Shown: positions 8,396 to 16,973 of the stretch, in pieces
Layout of the letters: the number at the start of each line of letters is the position of its first letter
How positions within the stretch are numbered: position 1 is the stretch's first letter
Assembly: GCF_001584615.1 (NCBI RefSeq)
Contig: NZ_LQQC01000010.1
Location: forward strand, 1 to 64,000
DNA length: 64,000 bases
Direction of reading: 5' to 3'
Source of the DNA: Brevibacterium ravenspurgense
Lineage (GTDB): Bacteria > Actinomycetota > Actinomycetes > Actinomycetales > Brevibacteriaceae
The notes under the pieces: model-generated
What the model was told of the DNA's origin: nothing
Databases searched by the model: none
The model's input: the letters and a program-made list of their open reading frames with translations, nothing else
Position numbers and translations under genes: made by a program

Positions 8396-9316
8396 GTGAT
8401 CGACTTCCGCTACCATCTGGTTTCCCTGTTTTCGGTGTTCCTGGCGCTGGCCGTTGGGATTGTGCTGGGCGCAGGCCCCCTCAAAGCACCCATCGGAGAG
8501 TCCCTGCAAGACCAAGTGCAGGCACTGCGCGAGGACCGTGACAACCTGCGCGGTGAGCTCGATAAGAGCCGTGAGGAAACCAGCAGCCTCAATGAGTTTG
8601 TCGAAGCACACGCGCCGGACCTCATCAACGGCAAACTGCGCGGCCGCACTGTTTCGATCATTAGCGCAGAAGAGGCCGCCGGCGCAGATGTGCGCGGGCT
8701 CGAGCAGCAGCTGACAGCCGCGGGCGCAAGTGTTGTCGACGGCGGGACGCTGACAAAGACGACGTTCTCGGTGGAAGACCCGCAGGGCGATCTGGTTGAG
8801 AAGCTACGCGAATATGTGGACGCGGGCCCACAGGATCCCACGCAGGCAGTTGCCGGAGCGCTGACCGAAGTGTGGGGTGTCGGCAGCAAAGCCGACTCCT
8901 TGTCAGAACAGGAAGCAGAAGACGTTCTGAAGATCCTGCGCGACCACGGCCGGATCACCGGCGGCAAGGCGGGCAAAGTCGACGCGCTTGTCTTTGTCGC
9001 GGGCGAAGGGACCGCTGTGGCACAGGCACGCGAAGGGGAAACAGCTGAGCCCGCCGAAGACACCGGCGATTACATCGAAGCGATCCGAGAAATGCAGGGC
9101 ACACTGCCGCTCGTAGCTGCTGGACCGCTGGGCAACAGCGGGCTGATCCACCAGCTGAGGTCAGACCGCACGGGAACAACCGTCGACGGCATTGAAACCA
9201 GCGCGGGCGCCGTCATCACGGTGCTGGCGACAGCAGACCTCATCGACGGCGGAAAACCCGCCGCCTACGGCTTCGGCCAGCGCGCCGAAGAACTGTACCC
9301 CGGTATGAAGAAGTAG
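8396..9316 (+). CDS. steB: MctB/SteB-like membrane protein (copper transporter family)
   Basis: A 306-residue protein starting MIDFRYHLVSLFSVFLALAVG, the hallmark of the Rv1698 family: one N-terminal transmembrane helix (residues 8-28), a coiled coil (about 35-70, DQVQALREDRDNLRGELDK), and an extracytoplasmic mixed domain. The family was described in mycobacteria as MctB (copper efflux) and in corynebacteria as SteB (division with SteA). Adjacency to steA, six bases apart, favours the division role. GTG start. Confidence 0.85.
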   Translation: MIDFRYHLVSLFSVFLALAVGIVLGAGPLKAPIGESLQDQVQALREDRDNLRGELDKSREETSSLNEFVEAHAPDLINGKLRGRTVSIISAEEAAGADVRGLEQQLTAAGASVVDGGTLTKTTFSVEDPQGDLVEKLREYVDAGPQDPTQAVAGALTEVWGVGSKADSLSEQEAEDVLKILRDHGRITGGKAGKVDALVFVAGEGTAVAQAREGETAEPAEDTGDYIEAIREMQGTLPLVAAGPLGNSGLIHQLRSDRTGTTVDGIETSAGAVITVLATADLIDGGKPAAYGFGQRAEELYPGMKK

Positions 9317-9342
9317 TCTTGGAAGGGAAGAAGGAGTTACAC

Positions 9343-10446
9343 GTGAGCGACACGCTGGCCCCGCAGAAGCGCATTCTGCATGTTCTGACCGAGGCGTCTT
9401 CGCCTATTGCCGACACCGCCGCGACCATCATCGCCGGCCAACTCGAACGCGGGTACCGGGTTGCGGTTGCCTCGCGGGCAGATGTATTCCAGGCCCTGAG
9501 CGCCCAGCACCCACAGCTGCGGCACATCGATATTCCCGCCCGACCGTCAGCGTTTGACCTGTCAGCGGGCACCTCGGCATTTCGCCTGCACAAGATCTAC
9601 CGGCACATCGACGTCGTCCACGCCCACGGTCGGCACGCGGCCGTGCTTGCCGGCCTCGGTCTGACCGGTCTGCCCACCAGGATGCACCCGCCGATCATCG
9701 CAACCGTCGGCCGTGACGAAGACGATTCCCTCTTCGGCGCGCAGCACTCGATTGTCGCCCGCACTGCAACCGCGGTTCTCGGCACCACGGAGCGGGTTGT
9801 TGCCGACTACGAAGACGACGTCGCCGTCGCTGAACGGGCCCAGCTTGTGCGCACCGACGATCAGGGCTTCCCGCGTCCGAACGTGTCCGCTAAGAAGATG
9901 CGCCGCCGCCTGTCCGCCGATGACGGCCGCATGGTCATCGCCGTGCCGATCGAAGCCAAAGACACCGTGGAACTGACCGAGGTGGTCGAAGCGATCGTCG
10001 CGCTTGACAAGACCCAGTCCGACCGCCGCTGGAGGGTTGTCTTCACCGGCCGCGGCGGAGTCCGTTCGCACCTCGAAAAGCTCTCCCACGCCCTGGACTA
10101 CGTCACGGTTGCAGCACCCTCAGACGCCGTCAACGTCGTCAATGCCGCAGACATCGTCATTGCGTCTGCCCGCATGACCGGCCTTGATTCCGACGACGTC
10201 ATGAACGTCGGCAAAGCCACCATCGTGGTCGGCAATGAGCGCCTGGCCAGGGCCTACGGCCCGCACGCCACGGTCGCCAACACGGCAGACGAAATCGGCC
10301 AGGCGATCGCAAGCTACGCGGGCAGCCCCGCCGACCGGATCAGCGACGGCTTCGCGCTTCGCAAACGCGTCCGCAGCGGCAACCGGGACCACCTGGTCGA
10401 AACGCTGCTGGAACTCTACGCGTACGCCGAGACCCTCAATGCCTGA
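9343..10446 (+). CDS. GT-B type glycosyltransferase, family unassigned
   Basis: A 367-residue protein that looks like a GT4-type glycosyltransferase: N-terminal ILHVLTEASSPIADTAATIIAGQLERGY, IYRHIDVVHAHGRHAAVLAGL, and a C-terminal nucleotide-sugar half with VVFTGRGGVRSHLEKL and VNAADIVIASARMTGLDSDDVMNVG. The usual E-x7-E motif of GT4 enzymes is not clear, so activity is uncertain. The GTG at 9343 is preferred over an in-frame TTG at 9319 because AAGGAG is at 9331-9336. In M. tuberculosis pyrG occupies this place; here it is replaced. Donor and acceptor unknown. Confidence 0.68.
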   Translation: MSDTLAPQKRILHVLTEASSPIADTAATIIAGQLERGYRVAVASRADVFQALSAQHPQLRHIDIPARPSAFDLSAGTSAFRLHKIYRHIDVVHAHGRHAAVLAGLGLTGLPTRMHPPIIATVGRDEDDSLFGAQHSIVARTATAVLGTTERVVADYEDDVAVAERAQLVRTDDQGFPRPNVSAKKMRRRLSADDGRMVIAVPIEAKDTVELTEVVEAIVALDKTQSDRRWRVVFTGRGGVRSHLEKLSHALDYVTVAAPSDAVNVVNAADIVIASARMTGLDSDDVMNVGKATIVVGNERLARAYGPHATVANTADEIGQAIASYAGSPADRISDGFALRKRVRSGNRDHLVETLLELYAYAETLNA

Positions 10447-11074
10447 ACGACCACAGCTGGCTGATCAGCTGGTCGACTATCCGACCCACGGGCGGGAAGT
10501 CGTGTTTCGCGGTGCCGTGTGGGACGTGTGCCGCGAAACGGTCGACCTGCCGGAAGCAGCCGGTCTGACTCGGGACTTCGTCGACCACACGGGAGCGGTC
10601 GGCATTGCCGCAGTCGATGACGAGGACCGGATCCTCCTCATCCAGCAGTACCGGCATCCCGTCCGTCAGCGCGACTGGGAGATCCCAGCCGGTCTGCTCG
10701 ATGTGCAGGGCGAAGATCCGCTGCTGGCCGCTCAGCGCGAACTGAGTGAAGAAGCCGACCTCCAGGCTGGCTCCTGGGCGGTTCTTGCCGACCAGCTCAG
10801 CTCGCCCGGCGGTCTGAGCGAAGTTCTGCGCATCTACCTGGCCCGTGACCTAGCCGAGGACGCCTCGGACTTTGTGCGCGAAGGCGAAGAGGCCGGCCTC
10901 GTGCTGCGCTGGACCCCGCTGGGTGAGGCATTCGAGGCGGTCCGTGAGGGCAGGATCGGCAACGCCACCGCGCAGCTGGCCATCCTGCACGCCCACGCAT
11001 CGCGTGCCGGCGGATGGTCCGGTCTGCGACCGGCCGACTGCGCGTGGCCCGCATACCGCCACCTGCACGGCTGA
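10439..11074 (+). CDS. NUDIX hydrolase, ADP-ribose pyrophosphatase-like (Rv1700)
   Basis: A 211-residue Nudix enzyme. The Nudix box is clear: IPAGLLDVQGEDP then AAQRELSEEADL, with catalytic glutamates in RELSEE. The preceding LIQQYRHPVRQRDWEIPAG matches ADP-ribose pyrophosphatases, which hydrolyse ADP-ribose to AMP and ribose 5-phosphate. ATG at 10439 overlaps the end of the glycosyltransferase gene by eight bases. Position before xerD matches Rv1700-Rv1701. Confidence 0.88.
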   Translation: MPERPQLADQLVDYPTHGREVVFRGAVWDVCRETVDLPEAAGLTRDFVDHTGAVGIAAVDDEDRILLIQQYRHPVRQRDWEIPAGLLDVQGEDPLLAAQRELSEEADLQAGSWAVLADQLSSPGGLSEVLRIYLARDLAEDASDFVREGEEAGLVLRWTPLGEAFEAVREGRIGNATAQLAILHAHASRAGGWSGLRPADCAWPAYRHLHG

Positions 11075-11075
11075 T

Positions 11076-12008
11076 ATGGCCAGACGAGGAGCACAGCTGC
11101 TCCCGGACGATGCACCGCGCGCCCTGCGGCAGCCCACCGAGGAGTACCTGACGATGCTGCGCCTGGAGCGCGGCCTGGCACAGAACACCATCGACGGCTA
11201 CGCCCGGGACCTGGCTGACTATCTGCGGTTCCTGGACGACGAGGGGCTGAGTGACTTCGCGCAGGTCGATCCCGAGGTGGTGCGCCGGTATTCGGAAGTT
11301 CTCGCCGAAAGGGGAGCGGCGGCATCGTCACGGGCACGCGCCCTGTCCGCTCTGCGCAGGTTCCACGCGTTCTATGCTGCAGAGGCGCCTGGTCGGATCG
11401 ACCCGACCGTCGACGTCCAGCTGCCGAAGGACATCAGCCGGCTGCCGAAGGCACTGACAGTCTTCGAAGTCGAATCGATGATTGCCGCAACCGCGGGCGA
11501 TGACCCGGTGAGTCTGCGTGCGAAGGCTCTTCTGGAAATACTGTACGCAACCGGGGCGCGCATCAGCGAAGCGGTCGGCATCGACATTGACGACCTCGAC
11601 CTCGACGGCGGGGCTGTGCGCCTGTACGGAAAGGGCAGCAAAGAGAGGATCGTGCCGCTGGGCAGTCACGCAGTTGACGCGCTCGGTGCCTGGCTGACCC
11701 GCGGGCGGACCGCCTTCAGCCGCGGCAGCACCGCGGCCGTGTTCATCAACCAAAGGGGCGGGAGGCTCACCCGCCAGTCCGCGTGGGCGGCGGTGCGCAC
11801 TGCCGCAGAGACCGCGGGACTGACCGGTGTGACGGCCCACAGCCTGCGGCATTCGTGCGCAACGCACCTGCTGGAAGGCGGTGCGGACATTCGTGCGGTG
11901 CAAGAGCTGCTGGGGCTCGCCTCGGTGTCGACCACGCAGATCTACACCAAGGTCACGGTGCAGTCCCTGCGTGAAGTATTTGCATCAGCCCACCCCCGGG
12001 CGCGGTAG
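11076..12008 (+). CDS. xerD: site-specific tyrosine recombinase XerD
   Basis: A 310-residue tyrosine recombinase. The N-terminal SAM-like domain covers residues about 20-105 (EEYLTMLRLERGLAQNTIDGYARDL). The catalytic residues are ATGARISEA (Arg), GKGSKER (Lys), HSLRHSCATHLLEGG (His and Arg), LGLASVSTTQIY with the Tyr nucleophile. With XerC it resolves chromosome dimers at dif during division. ATG at 11076 is 1 nt after the Nudix stop. Confidence 0.94.
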   Translation: MARRGAQLLPDDAPRALRQPTEEYLTMLRLERGLAQNTIDGYARDLADYLRFLDDEGLSDFAQVDPEVVRRYSEVLAERGAAASSRARALSALRRFHAFYAAEAPGRIDPTVDVQLPKDISRLPKALTVFEVESMIAATAGDDPVSLRAKALLEILYATGARISEAVGIDIDDLDLDGGAVRLYGKGSKERIVPLGSHAVDALGAWLTRGRTAFSRGSTAAVFINQRGGRLTRQSAWAAVRTAAETAGLTGVTAHSLRHSCATHLLEGGADIRAVQELLGLASVSTTQIYTKVTVQSLREVFASAHPRAR

Positions 12009-12044
12009 GCTAGAAGAACAGTAGCAAAGAGAAAGGTGAGTGGT

Positions 12045-12920
12045 GTGGACAACCAGCAGGAAATCGACATCGATGTCCCCGAAATGGGGCCCACTGGACG
12101 TCCGCTGACTGATTTTCCAGTCCCACCGCCGGTTGAACAGCACGGTCCCGCGCGGATCATCGCGATCGTCAACCAGAAGGGCGGGGTCGGCAAAACCACC
12201 ACCTCGATCAACCTGGGTGCTGCGCTGGCCGAATACGGCAGGCGCGTGCTGCTGGTGGACTTCGACCCGCAGGGAGCACTCTCGGTGGGGCTCGGCATCA
12301 ACCCGCACAGCGTTGACCAGAGCGTCTACAGCCTGCTCATGAACTCCCGCCTGGACCCCCATGACGTCGTCCAGAGCACCGACGTTGAGGGCATCGACGT
12401 GCTGCCGGCAAACATCGACCTTTCTGCCGCGGAAGTGCAGCTGGTCGGCGAAGTCGGCCGCGAACGCGCTCTCGATCGCGCCCTGCAGAAACTCGCCCCG
12501 GAATACGACGTCATCCTGGTGGACTGCCAGCCCTCACTGGGTCTGCTCACCGTCAACGCGCTGTCAGCAGCCCACGGGGTCATCATTCCCCTGGAAACCG
12601 AATTCTTTGCCCTGCGCGGTGTCGCACTCCTTGTCGAATCCATCGAAAAAGTGCAGGAGCGGATCAACCCTGCACTCGAAATCGACGGCATCCTCGCCAC
12701 CATGTTCGACACCCGCACACTGCACTCGCGAGAAGTTGTGCAGCGCGTTGTCGAAGCCTTCGGGGACAAGGTCTTCGAAACCGTCATCAACCGCACCGTG
12801 AAGTTCCCCGACGCGTCCGTCGCAGCAGAGCCCATCACATCGTTCGCATCGTCTCACCGCGGTGCCGAGGCCTACCGGACACTCGCCCGCGAACTCATTG
12901 CCCGCGGGGGCGCACCCTGA
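12045..12920 (+). CDS. ParA/Soj-family ATPase (Rv1708-like)
   Basis: A 291-residue ParA ATPase with deviant Walker A KGGVGKTT (residues 45-52), GRRVLLVDFDPQGALSVGLG and VILVDCQPSLGLLTVNAL. GTG at 12045 is preferred because GAAAGG lies at 12031-12036; an in-frame GTG at 12036 would add three residues. TAGGCT at 12006-12011 could be its -10. It sits directly before scpA/scpB as in many actinobacteria, which suggests a role with condensin in chromosome segregation rather than plasmid partition. No ParB partner adjoins it. Confidence 0.9.
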   Translation: MDNQQEIDIDVPEMGPTGRPLTDFPVPPPVEQHGPARIIAIVNQKGGVGKTTTSINLGAALAEYGRRVLLVDFDPQGALSVGLGINPHSVDQSVYSLLMNSRLDPHDVVQSTDVEGIDVLPANIDLSAAEVQLVGEVGRERALDRALQKLAPEYDVILVDCQPSLGLLTVNALSAAHGVIIPLETEFFALRGVALLVESIEKVQERINPALEIDGILATMFDTRTLHSREVVQRVVEAFGDKVFETVINRTVKFPDASVAAEPITSFASSHRGAEAYRTLARELIARGGAP

Positions 12921-13798
12921 TCGACACGGTCGAAACCCCCGGTCCTGCACAAGCCACAGACGAGGCGGACGCCGCCGAGGCCGGGTTCACGGTTGAGCTC
13001 GACGTCTTCACGGGACCCTTCGACGTCCTGCTCGACCTCATTGCCAAACGACGCCTGGACATCACCGACATCGCCTTAGCCGAGGTGACTGACGAGTTCC
13101 TCGCCTTCACTGCCCAGCTGCGCGACACCGACCACGCGTCAACCACGGAGGGGCTCGAACAGCTCTCAAGCTTCCTCGTGGTGGCAGCAACTCTGCTCGA
13201 CCTCAAAACAGCCCGCCTGCTGCCGCAGGGCCAAGTGGAAGATGAGCTCGACCTCGAACTTCTTGAAGCCCGCGACCTCCTGTTCGCCCGCCTGCTGCAG
13301 TACCGCGCCTACAAACAGGTGTCCCTGCTGTTCCGCGAGCAGATGACCGCAGCGGGCATGCGGATCCCGCGCACCCCGGAACTCGAAGAGAAGTTCCGCG
13401 ACATCCTTCCGCCTCTTGAGTTCACAGCGACCCCGGAAGTCATCGCGGCCCTCTACGCCACGGCCATCAGCCGAGACCACACACCGCCGACCGTGGCAGT
13501 CGACCACCTGCACCTCGAGCACGTCAGCGTTGCCGAGCAGCGCTCCGTCATTCTGGGGGAGCTGGCCAGCCGCGGGCGAATTGACTTTGCGGAACTGGCG
13601 GCCAGTGCCGAAACCACACTCGTCGTCGTTGCGCGGTTCCTCGCGCTGCTGGAACTCTTCAAAGCCCACCTGTGCGATCTGCATCAGGACACCCCGTTGG
13701 GGCCGCTGAGCGTCGTTGCCGCGGCCTCCGGCGAGGAGCTGCGCAGCGCCGACCTGGGCGAATCAGAACAAGACGCGGAACCGGACAGGGAGGACTGA
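12917..13798 (+). CDS. scpA: segregation and condensation protein ScpA, with apparent CTG start
   Basis: ScpA is the kleisin that bridges SMC heads. Homology starts well before the first ATG/GTG/TTG codon: upstream of GTG 13085 the frame reads the conserved LDVFTGPFDVLLDLIAKRR block. In frame between the parA stop and 13085 there is no ATG, GTG or TTG. The only likely start is CTG at 12917, which overlaps the parA stop as CTGA, mirroring the ATGA/GTGA overlaps in the rest of the operon. This gives 293 residues, normal for the family. The C-terminal winged helix ends near residue 270, with an acidic tail. Confidence 0.88.
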   Translation: MIDTVETPGPAQATDEADAAEAGFTVELDVFTGPFDVLLDLIAKRRLDITDIALAEVTDEFLAFTAQLRDTDHASTTEGLEQLSSFLVVAATLLDLKTARLLPQGQVEDELDLELLEARDLLFARLLQYRAYKQVSLLFREQMTAAGMRIPRTPELEEKFRDILPPLEFTATPEVIAALYATAISRDHTPPTVAVDHLHLEHVSVAEQRSVILGELASRGRIDFAELAASAETTLVVVARFLALLELFKAHLCDLHQDTPLGPLSVVAAASGEELRSADLGESEQDAEPDRED

Positions 13799-13799
13799 C

Positions 13800-14345
13800 G
13801 TGCGCGAAGACTGGTACGAAGCTCTCGAGGCGGTGCTCATGATCTCCGCTGAACCGCTCACTGCCGACGACCTCGCCCAGGGACTCGGCATCGACCGAGC
13901 CTCGGTCGAAACAGCGCTGGCTGATCTGGCTGCCGACTATGACGGTCTGAACGGCTCCGTTCGCCGAGGGTTTCAGCTGCGGGCATCCAACGGCGGATGG
14001 CGCATCAGTTCGCGCGAAGAGCAGTTCGACAACGTCAAGGGCTTCCTCGTGCGAGGCCAATCATCGAAGATGTCGCAGGCGGCGCTGGAAACCCTTGCCG
14101 TCGTCGCATACGCCCAGCCGGTCACCCGGGCGCGAATCTCCGCCATCCGCGGCGTCAACGTCGACGGGGTTGTGCGCACCCTCCTGATGCGCGGACTCAT
14201 CGTCGAGGTCGACAGCGACGACGCTGGGGGAGCACGCCAGTACGTGACATCACAGGTGTTCCTCGAATCAATGGGCATCGACAGTCTCGACCAGCTTCCG
14301 GACATCGCCCCCTATCTGCCCGAAGACGTCCCCGCCGACGACTGA
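13800..14345 (+). CDS. scpB: segregation and condensation protein ScpB
   Basis: A 181-residue ScpB, the kite subunit binding ScpA in the SMC condensin complex. Two winged-helix domains: MREDWYEALEAVLMISAEPLTADDLAQ and LETLAVVAYAQPVTRARISAIRGVNVDGVVRTLLMRGLI. GTG at 13800 follows a good RBS (GGGAGG) inside the end of scpA. Ends in an acidic tail (PEDVPADD). Confidence 0.94.
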   Translation: MREDWYEALEAVLMISAEPLTADDLAQGLGIDRASVETALADLAADYDGLNGSVRRGFQLRASNGGWRISSREEQFDNVKGFLVRGQSSKMSQAALETLAVVAYAQPVTRARISAIRGVNVDGVVRTLLMRGLIVEVDSDDAGGARQYVTSQVFLESMGIDSLDQLPDIAPYLPEDVPADD

Positions 14346-14404
14346 GGCCCGCGGGTGGGCCCTCGCCGGGCATAGCCGGCCCGGCCTCTGCGACAATGGG
14401 GGAC

Positions 14405-15229
14405 ATGAGCACGAAAGACTCTCGCCTCCCTGGCCACCCATCGAAAAGGCCCTCGCGTCGCAAGCGCGCCGAACGCCACCAGCCGTCGCGTGATGTGCAC
14501 GCAAGCAACGGTGTGCGTCTGCAGAAGGTGCTCGCAGATGCCGGTCTCGGATCGCGCCGTTCGTGCGAACAGCTGATCGTCGACGGTCGCGTGTCGGTTG
14601 ACGGCACGCAGGTGCGCGAACTCGGCACCCGCATCGATCCGGACAAGCAGAGCGTCGAAGTTGATGCAATGCCGATCACCACCCACACCGACAAGGTGTA
14701 CCTCGCCTTCAACAAACCCCGGAAGGTTGTCTCCTCCATGGGCGACCCGGAGGGGCGCAAAAACCTTGACGACTACGTGGGCGACCGCCCCGAGCGGCTG
14801 TTCCACGTGGGACGGCTGGACTACGAAACTGAGGGCCTGCTCCTGCTGACCAACGACGGTGAACTCTCCAACCGCCTGTCGCACCCCTCCTACGAAATCC
14901 CGAAGACCTATCTGGCTCAGGTGCGCGGCACAATCGCCAAGGACGTCAGCGCTCGCCTGCGCGATGGAATCGAACTCGATGACGGCCTGGCCCACGCCGA
15001 CAGCTTCAAGCTGATCGAAACCGTTCAGGGTGTCTCGCTTGTCGAAATCGTGCTGCACGAAGGCCGCAACCGCATTGTCCGTCGCATGATGGACGCTGTC
15101 GGCAACCCCGTCATCCGCCTGGTCCGCACGAAGTTCGGACCCATTGAACTGGCAGAGCAGCGACAGGGCAAAGTCCGCTCGCTGCGGCCGGACGAAATCG
15201 GCGCGCTGTTCGAAGCGGTGAAGATGTGA
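14405..15229 (+). CDS. rluB: 23S rRNA pseudouridine synthase RluB-like
   Basis: A 274-residue RsuA/RluB-family pseudouridine synthase. The basic N-terminal extension (SKRPSRRKRAERH) precedes an S4 domain (VRLQKVLADAGLGSRRSCEQLI) and the catalytic motif HVGRLDYETEGLLLLTNDG with the active Asp in GRLD. ATG 14405 chosen; ATG 14396 in frame would add three residues. Target is probably the 23S helix 89 uridine modified by RluB in E. coli. Confidence 0.9.
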   Translation: MSTKDSRLPGHPSKRPSRRKRAERHQPSRDVHASNGVRLQKVLADAGLGSRRSCEQLIVDGRVSVDGTQVRELGTRIDPDKQSVEVDAMPITTHTDKVYLAFNKPRKVVSSMGDPEGRKNLDDYVGDRPERLFHVGRLDYETEGLLLLTNDGELSNRLSHPSYEIPKTYLAQVRGTIAKDVSARLRDGIELDDGLAHADSFKLIETVQGVSLVEIVLHEGRNRIVRRMMDAVGNPVIRLVRTKFGPIELAEQRQGKVRSLRPDEIGALFEAVKM

Positions 15230-16314
15230 ACGTCCACATCATCGGCACTGGCCTGCTGGGCACATCGCTCGGGTTGGCCCTGACTAACGCGGGGCACCGG
15301 GTAACGCTGGAAGACCTGTCGCCGACCGCGGTCAACCTGGCCGCCGACATGGGGGCGGGCACCCGCGAAAACCCCACCGACCCGGACGTCGTCATCGTTG
15401 CCGCCCCACCGGACGTGTGCGCCGGCATCATCGTCACAGCACTGCGCACGTGGCCGCGGGCAACAGTCACCGACGTGGCCTCCGTCAAGGGAGCCATTCT
15501 CGCCCAGGTGCGCGAACAGACCCGTGAACGCGAACTCGACCGCTACATAGGCTCCCACCCCATGGCCGGACGTGAAAAATCCGGGGCTATTGCAGCCCGC
15601 GGTGACCTCTTCACCGCGAGCCCCTGGGTGGTCTGCTCTGACGAGGACACCCCGAAGGAGCGCCTGGATCACATCGTCAACATAGCCGAAGCGGTCGGAG
15701 CAGCCGTTATCCACCTCGACCCAGACTTCCACGACTCCTCGGTCGCGCGAGTGTCCCACGCCCCGCAGGTTGTCGCCTCGCTCATGGCAGCCCAGCTGCG
15801 CGACATGCCGGCAGACGGGATCGCCCTGGCCGGTCAGGGCCTGCGCGACACCACGCGGATCGCAGACTCCGACCCCGGCCTGTGGACCCAGATTCTGTCT
15901 GGCAACGCGGCTGAAATCCGCACCGTTCTTGAAGGCCTGCGCGACGACCTCGACACCGTCATCGGCGCGCTTGACCTGGGGCCTGGCGCCTATGCTGCGC
16001 TCGCCGGAGCGCTCGCGGCGGGCAACGAGGGGCGCGACAGGATCCCCGGAAAACACGGTTCGGCACCCACCCGATACTCCGTCGTCACGGTCGTCGTCGA
16101 CGACACCCCGGGTGCTCTGGCGCGTCTGTTTGCGGATATCGGCGAACTCGGCGTCAACATCGAAGACATGCGGATGGACCACGCCACGGGCGTTAAACTG
16201 GGCTCCGTTGACGTTTCAGTCCTCCCGGCAAGTGAAATCGACCTCATCAGCGGCCTGCGGGAGCGCGGTTGGCGCCTGCCCGAAGCCGCACTCGAACAAG
16301 AAGGAACAGCATGA
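15226..16314 (+). CDS. tyrA: prephenate dehydrogenase with C-terminal ACT domain
   Basis: A 362-residue NAD(P)-dependent prephenate dehydrogenase of tyrosine synthesis. The Rossmann loop VHIIGTGLLGTSLGLAL starts at residue 2, SHPMAGREKSG is the conserved substrate segment, and residues about 285-350 form an ACT domain (YSVVTVVVDDTPGALARLFADIGELGVNIEDM) likely to give feedback control. GTG start overlaps the rluB stop; the stop overlaps the cmk start. It is inserted between rluB and cmk, which are neighbours in mycobacteria. Confidence 0.92.
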   Translation: MNVHIIGTGLLGTSLGLALTNAGHRVTLEDLSPTAVNLAADMGAGTRENPTDPDVVIVAAPPDVCAGIIVTALRTWPRATVTDVASVKGAILAQVREQTRERELDRYIGSHPMAGREKSGAIAARGDLFTASPWVVCSDEDTPKERLDHIVNIAEAVGAAVIHLDPDFHDSSVARVSHAPQVVASLMAAQLRDMPADGIALAGQGLRDTTRIADSDPGLWTQILSGNAAEIRTVLEGLRDDLDTVIGALDLGPGAYAALAGALAAGNEGRDRIPGKHGSAPTRYSVVTVVVDDTPGALARLFADIGELGVNIEDMRMDHATGVKLGSVDVSVLPASEIDLISGLRERGWRLPEAALEQEGTA

Positions 16315-16973
16315 CCACAGTTGCGATTGACGGGCCCAGCGGAGTTGGCAAATCGAGCGTTTCGCGCGAATCCGCTTCGCGTTTGGGCTTCGGCTACCTC
16401 GACACCGGCGCCATGTACCGCGCCGTCGTGTGGCTGTGCCTCAACCGCGGCGTTGAAGAACCCGGCGATGTCGTCGAGCAGATCCGCGGCTGCGACCTTG
16501 AAATCTCAACGGATCCGAAGAACTTCTACATCGAAGTCGACGGCATCGACGTCACCGAGGAAATCCGCACCGACGAAGTGACCTCCAACGCCACGATCGT
16601 TTCGGCTGTGCCTGATGCCAGGGCCGAACTGATTGAAAAGCAGCGAGAGATCATCAGCGCGGCCGAACCTGGCATCGTCGTGGAAGGCCGCGACATCACG
16701 ACCGTCGTCGCCCCGGATGCTGAAGTGCGGATCCTCATGACCGCCCGCGACGAAGTCCGGATTGCCCGCCGCACCCAGCAGCTGCACGGCAGCGTTGACG
16801 AAGCGACGATGAAGGCGACCGCCGAAAACGTCATCGGCCGCGACAAGAAGGACTCGAAGACCACGAGCTTCCTCACCGCGGCAGACGGCGTGCACACACT
16901 CGACACTTCGGACATCGACTTCGAAGCTTCCGTGCAGGCGGTCCTCGACCTGGTGGAGGCAGCGCGTGGCTGA
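16311..16973 (+). CDS. cmk: cytidylate kinase
   Basis: A 220-residue CMP/dCMP kinase. P-loop GPSGVGKSS is at residues 8-16, followed by [32 protein letters not shown] and the lid segment [11 protein letters not shown] at 16311 follows GAAGGA and overlaps the tyrA stop (ATGA). Its end overlaps der by eight bases, the standard cmk-der pair. Confidence 0.95.
   Translation: MTTVAIDGPSGVGKSSVSRESASRLGFGYLDTGAMYRAVVWLCLNRGVEEPGDVVEQIRGCDLEISTDPKNFYIEVDGIDVTEEIRTDEVTSNATIVSAVPDARAELIEKQREIISAAEPGIVVEGRDITTVVAPDAEVRILMTARDEVRIARRTQQLHGSVDEATMKATAENVIGRDKKDSKTTSFLTAADGVHTLDTSDIDFEASVQAVLDLVEAARG

Noticed and set aside
12045..12920. Plasmid-type ParA partition locus
   Set aside because: No parB or parS is nearby, and synteny with scpA/scpB shows it is the chromosomal Rv1708-type gene.
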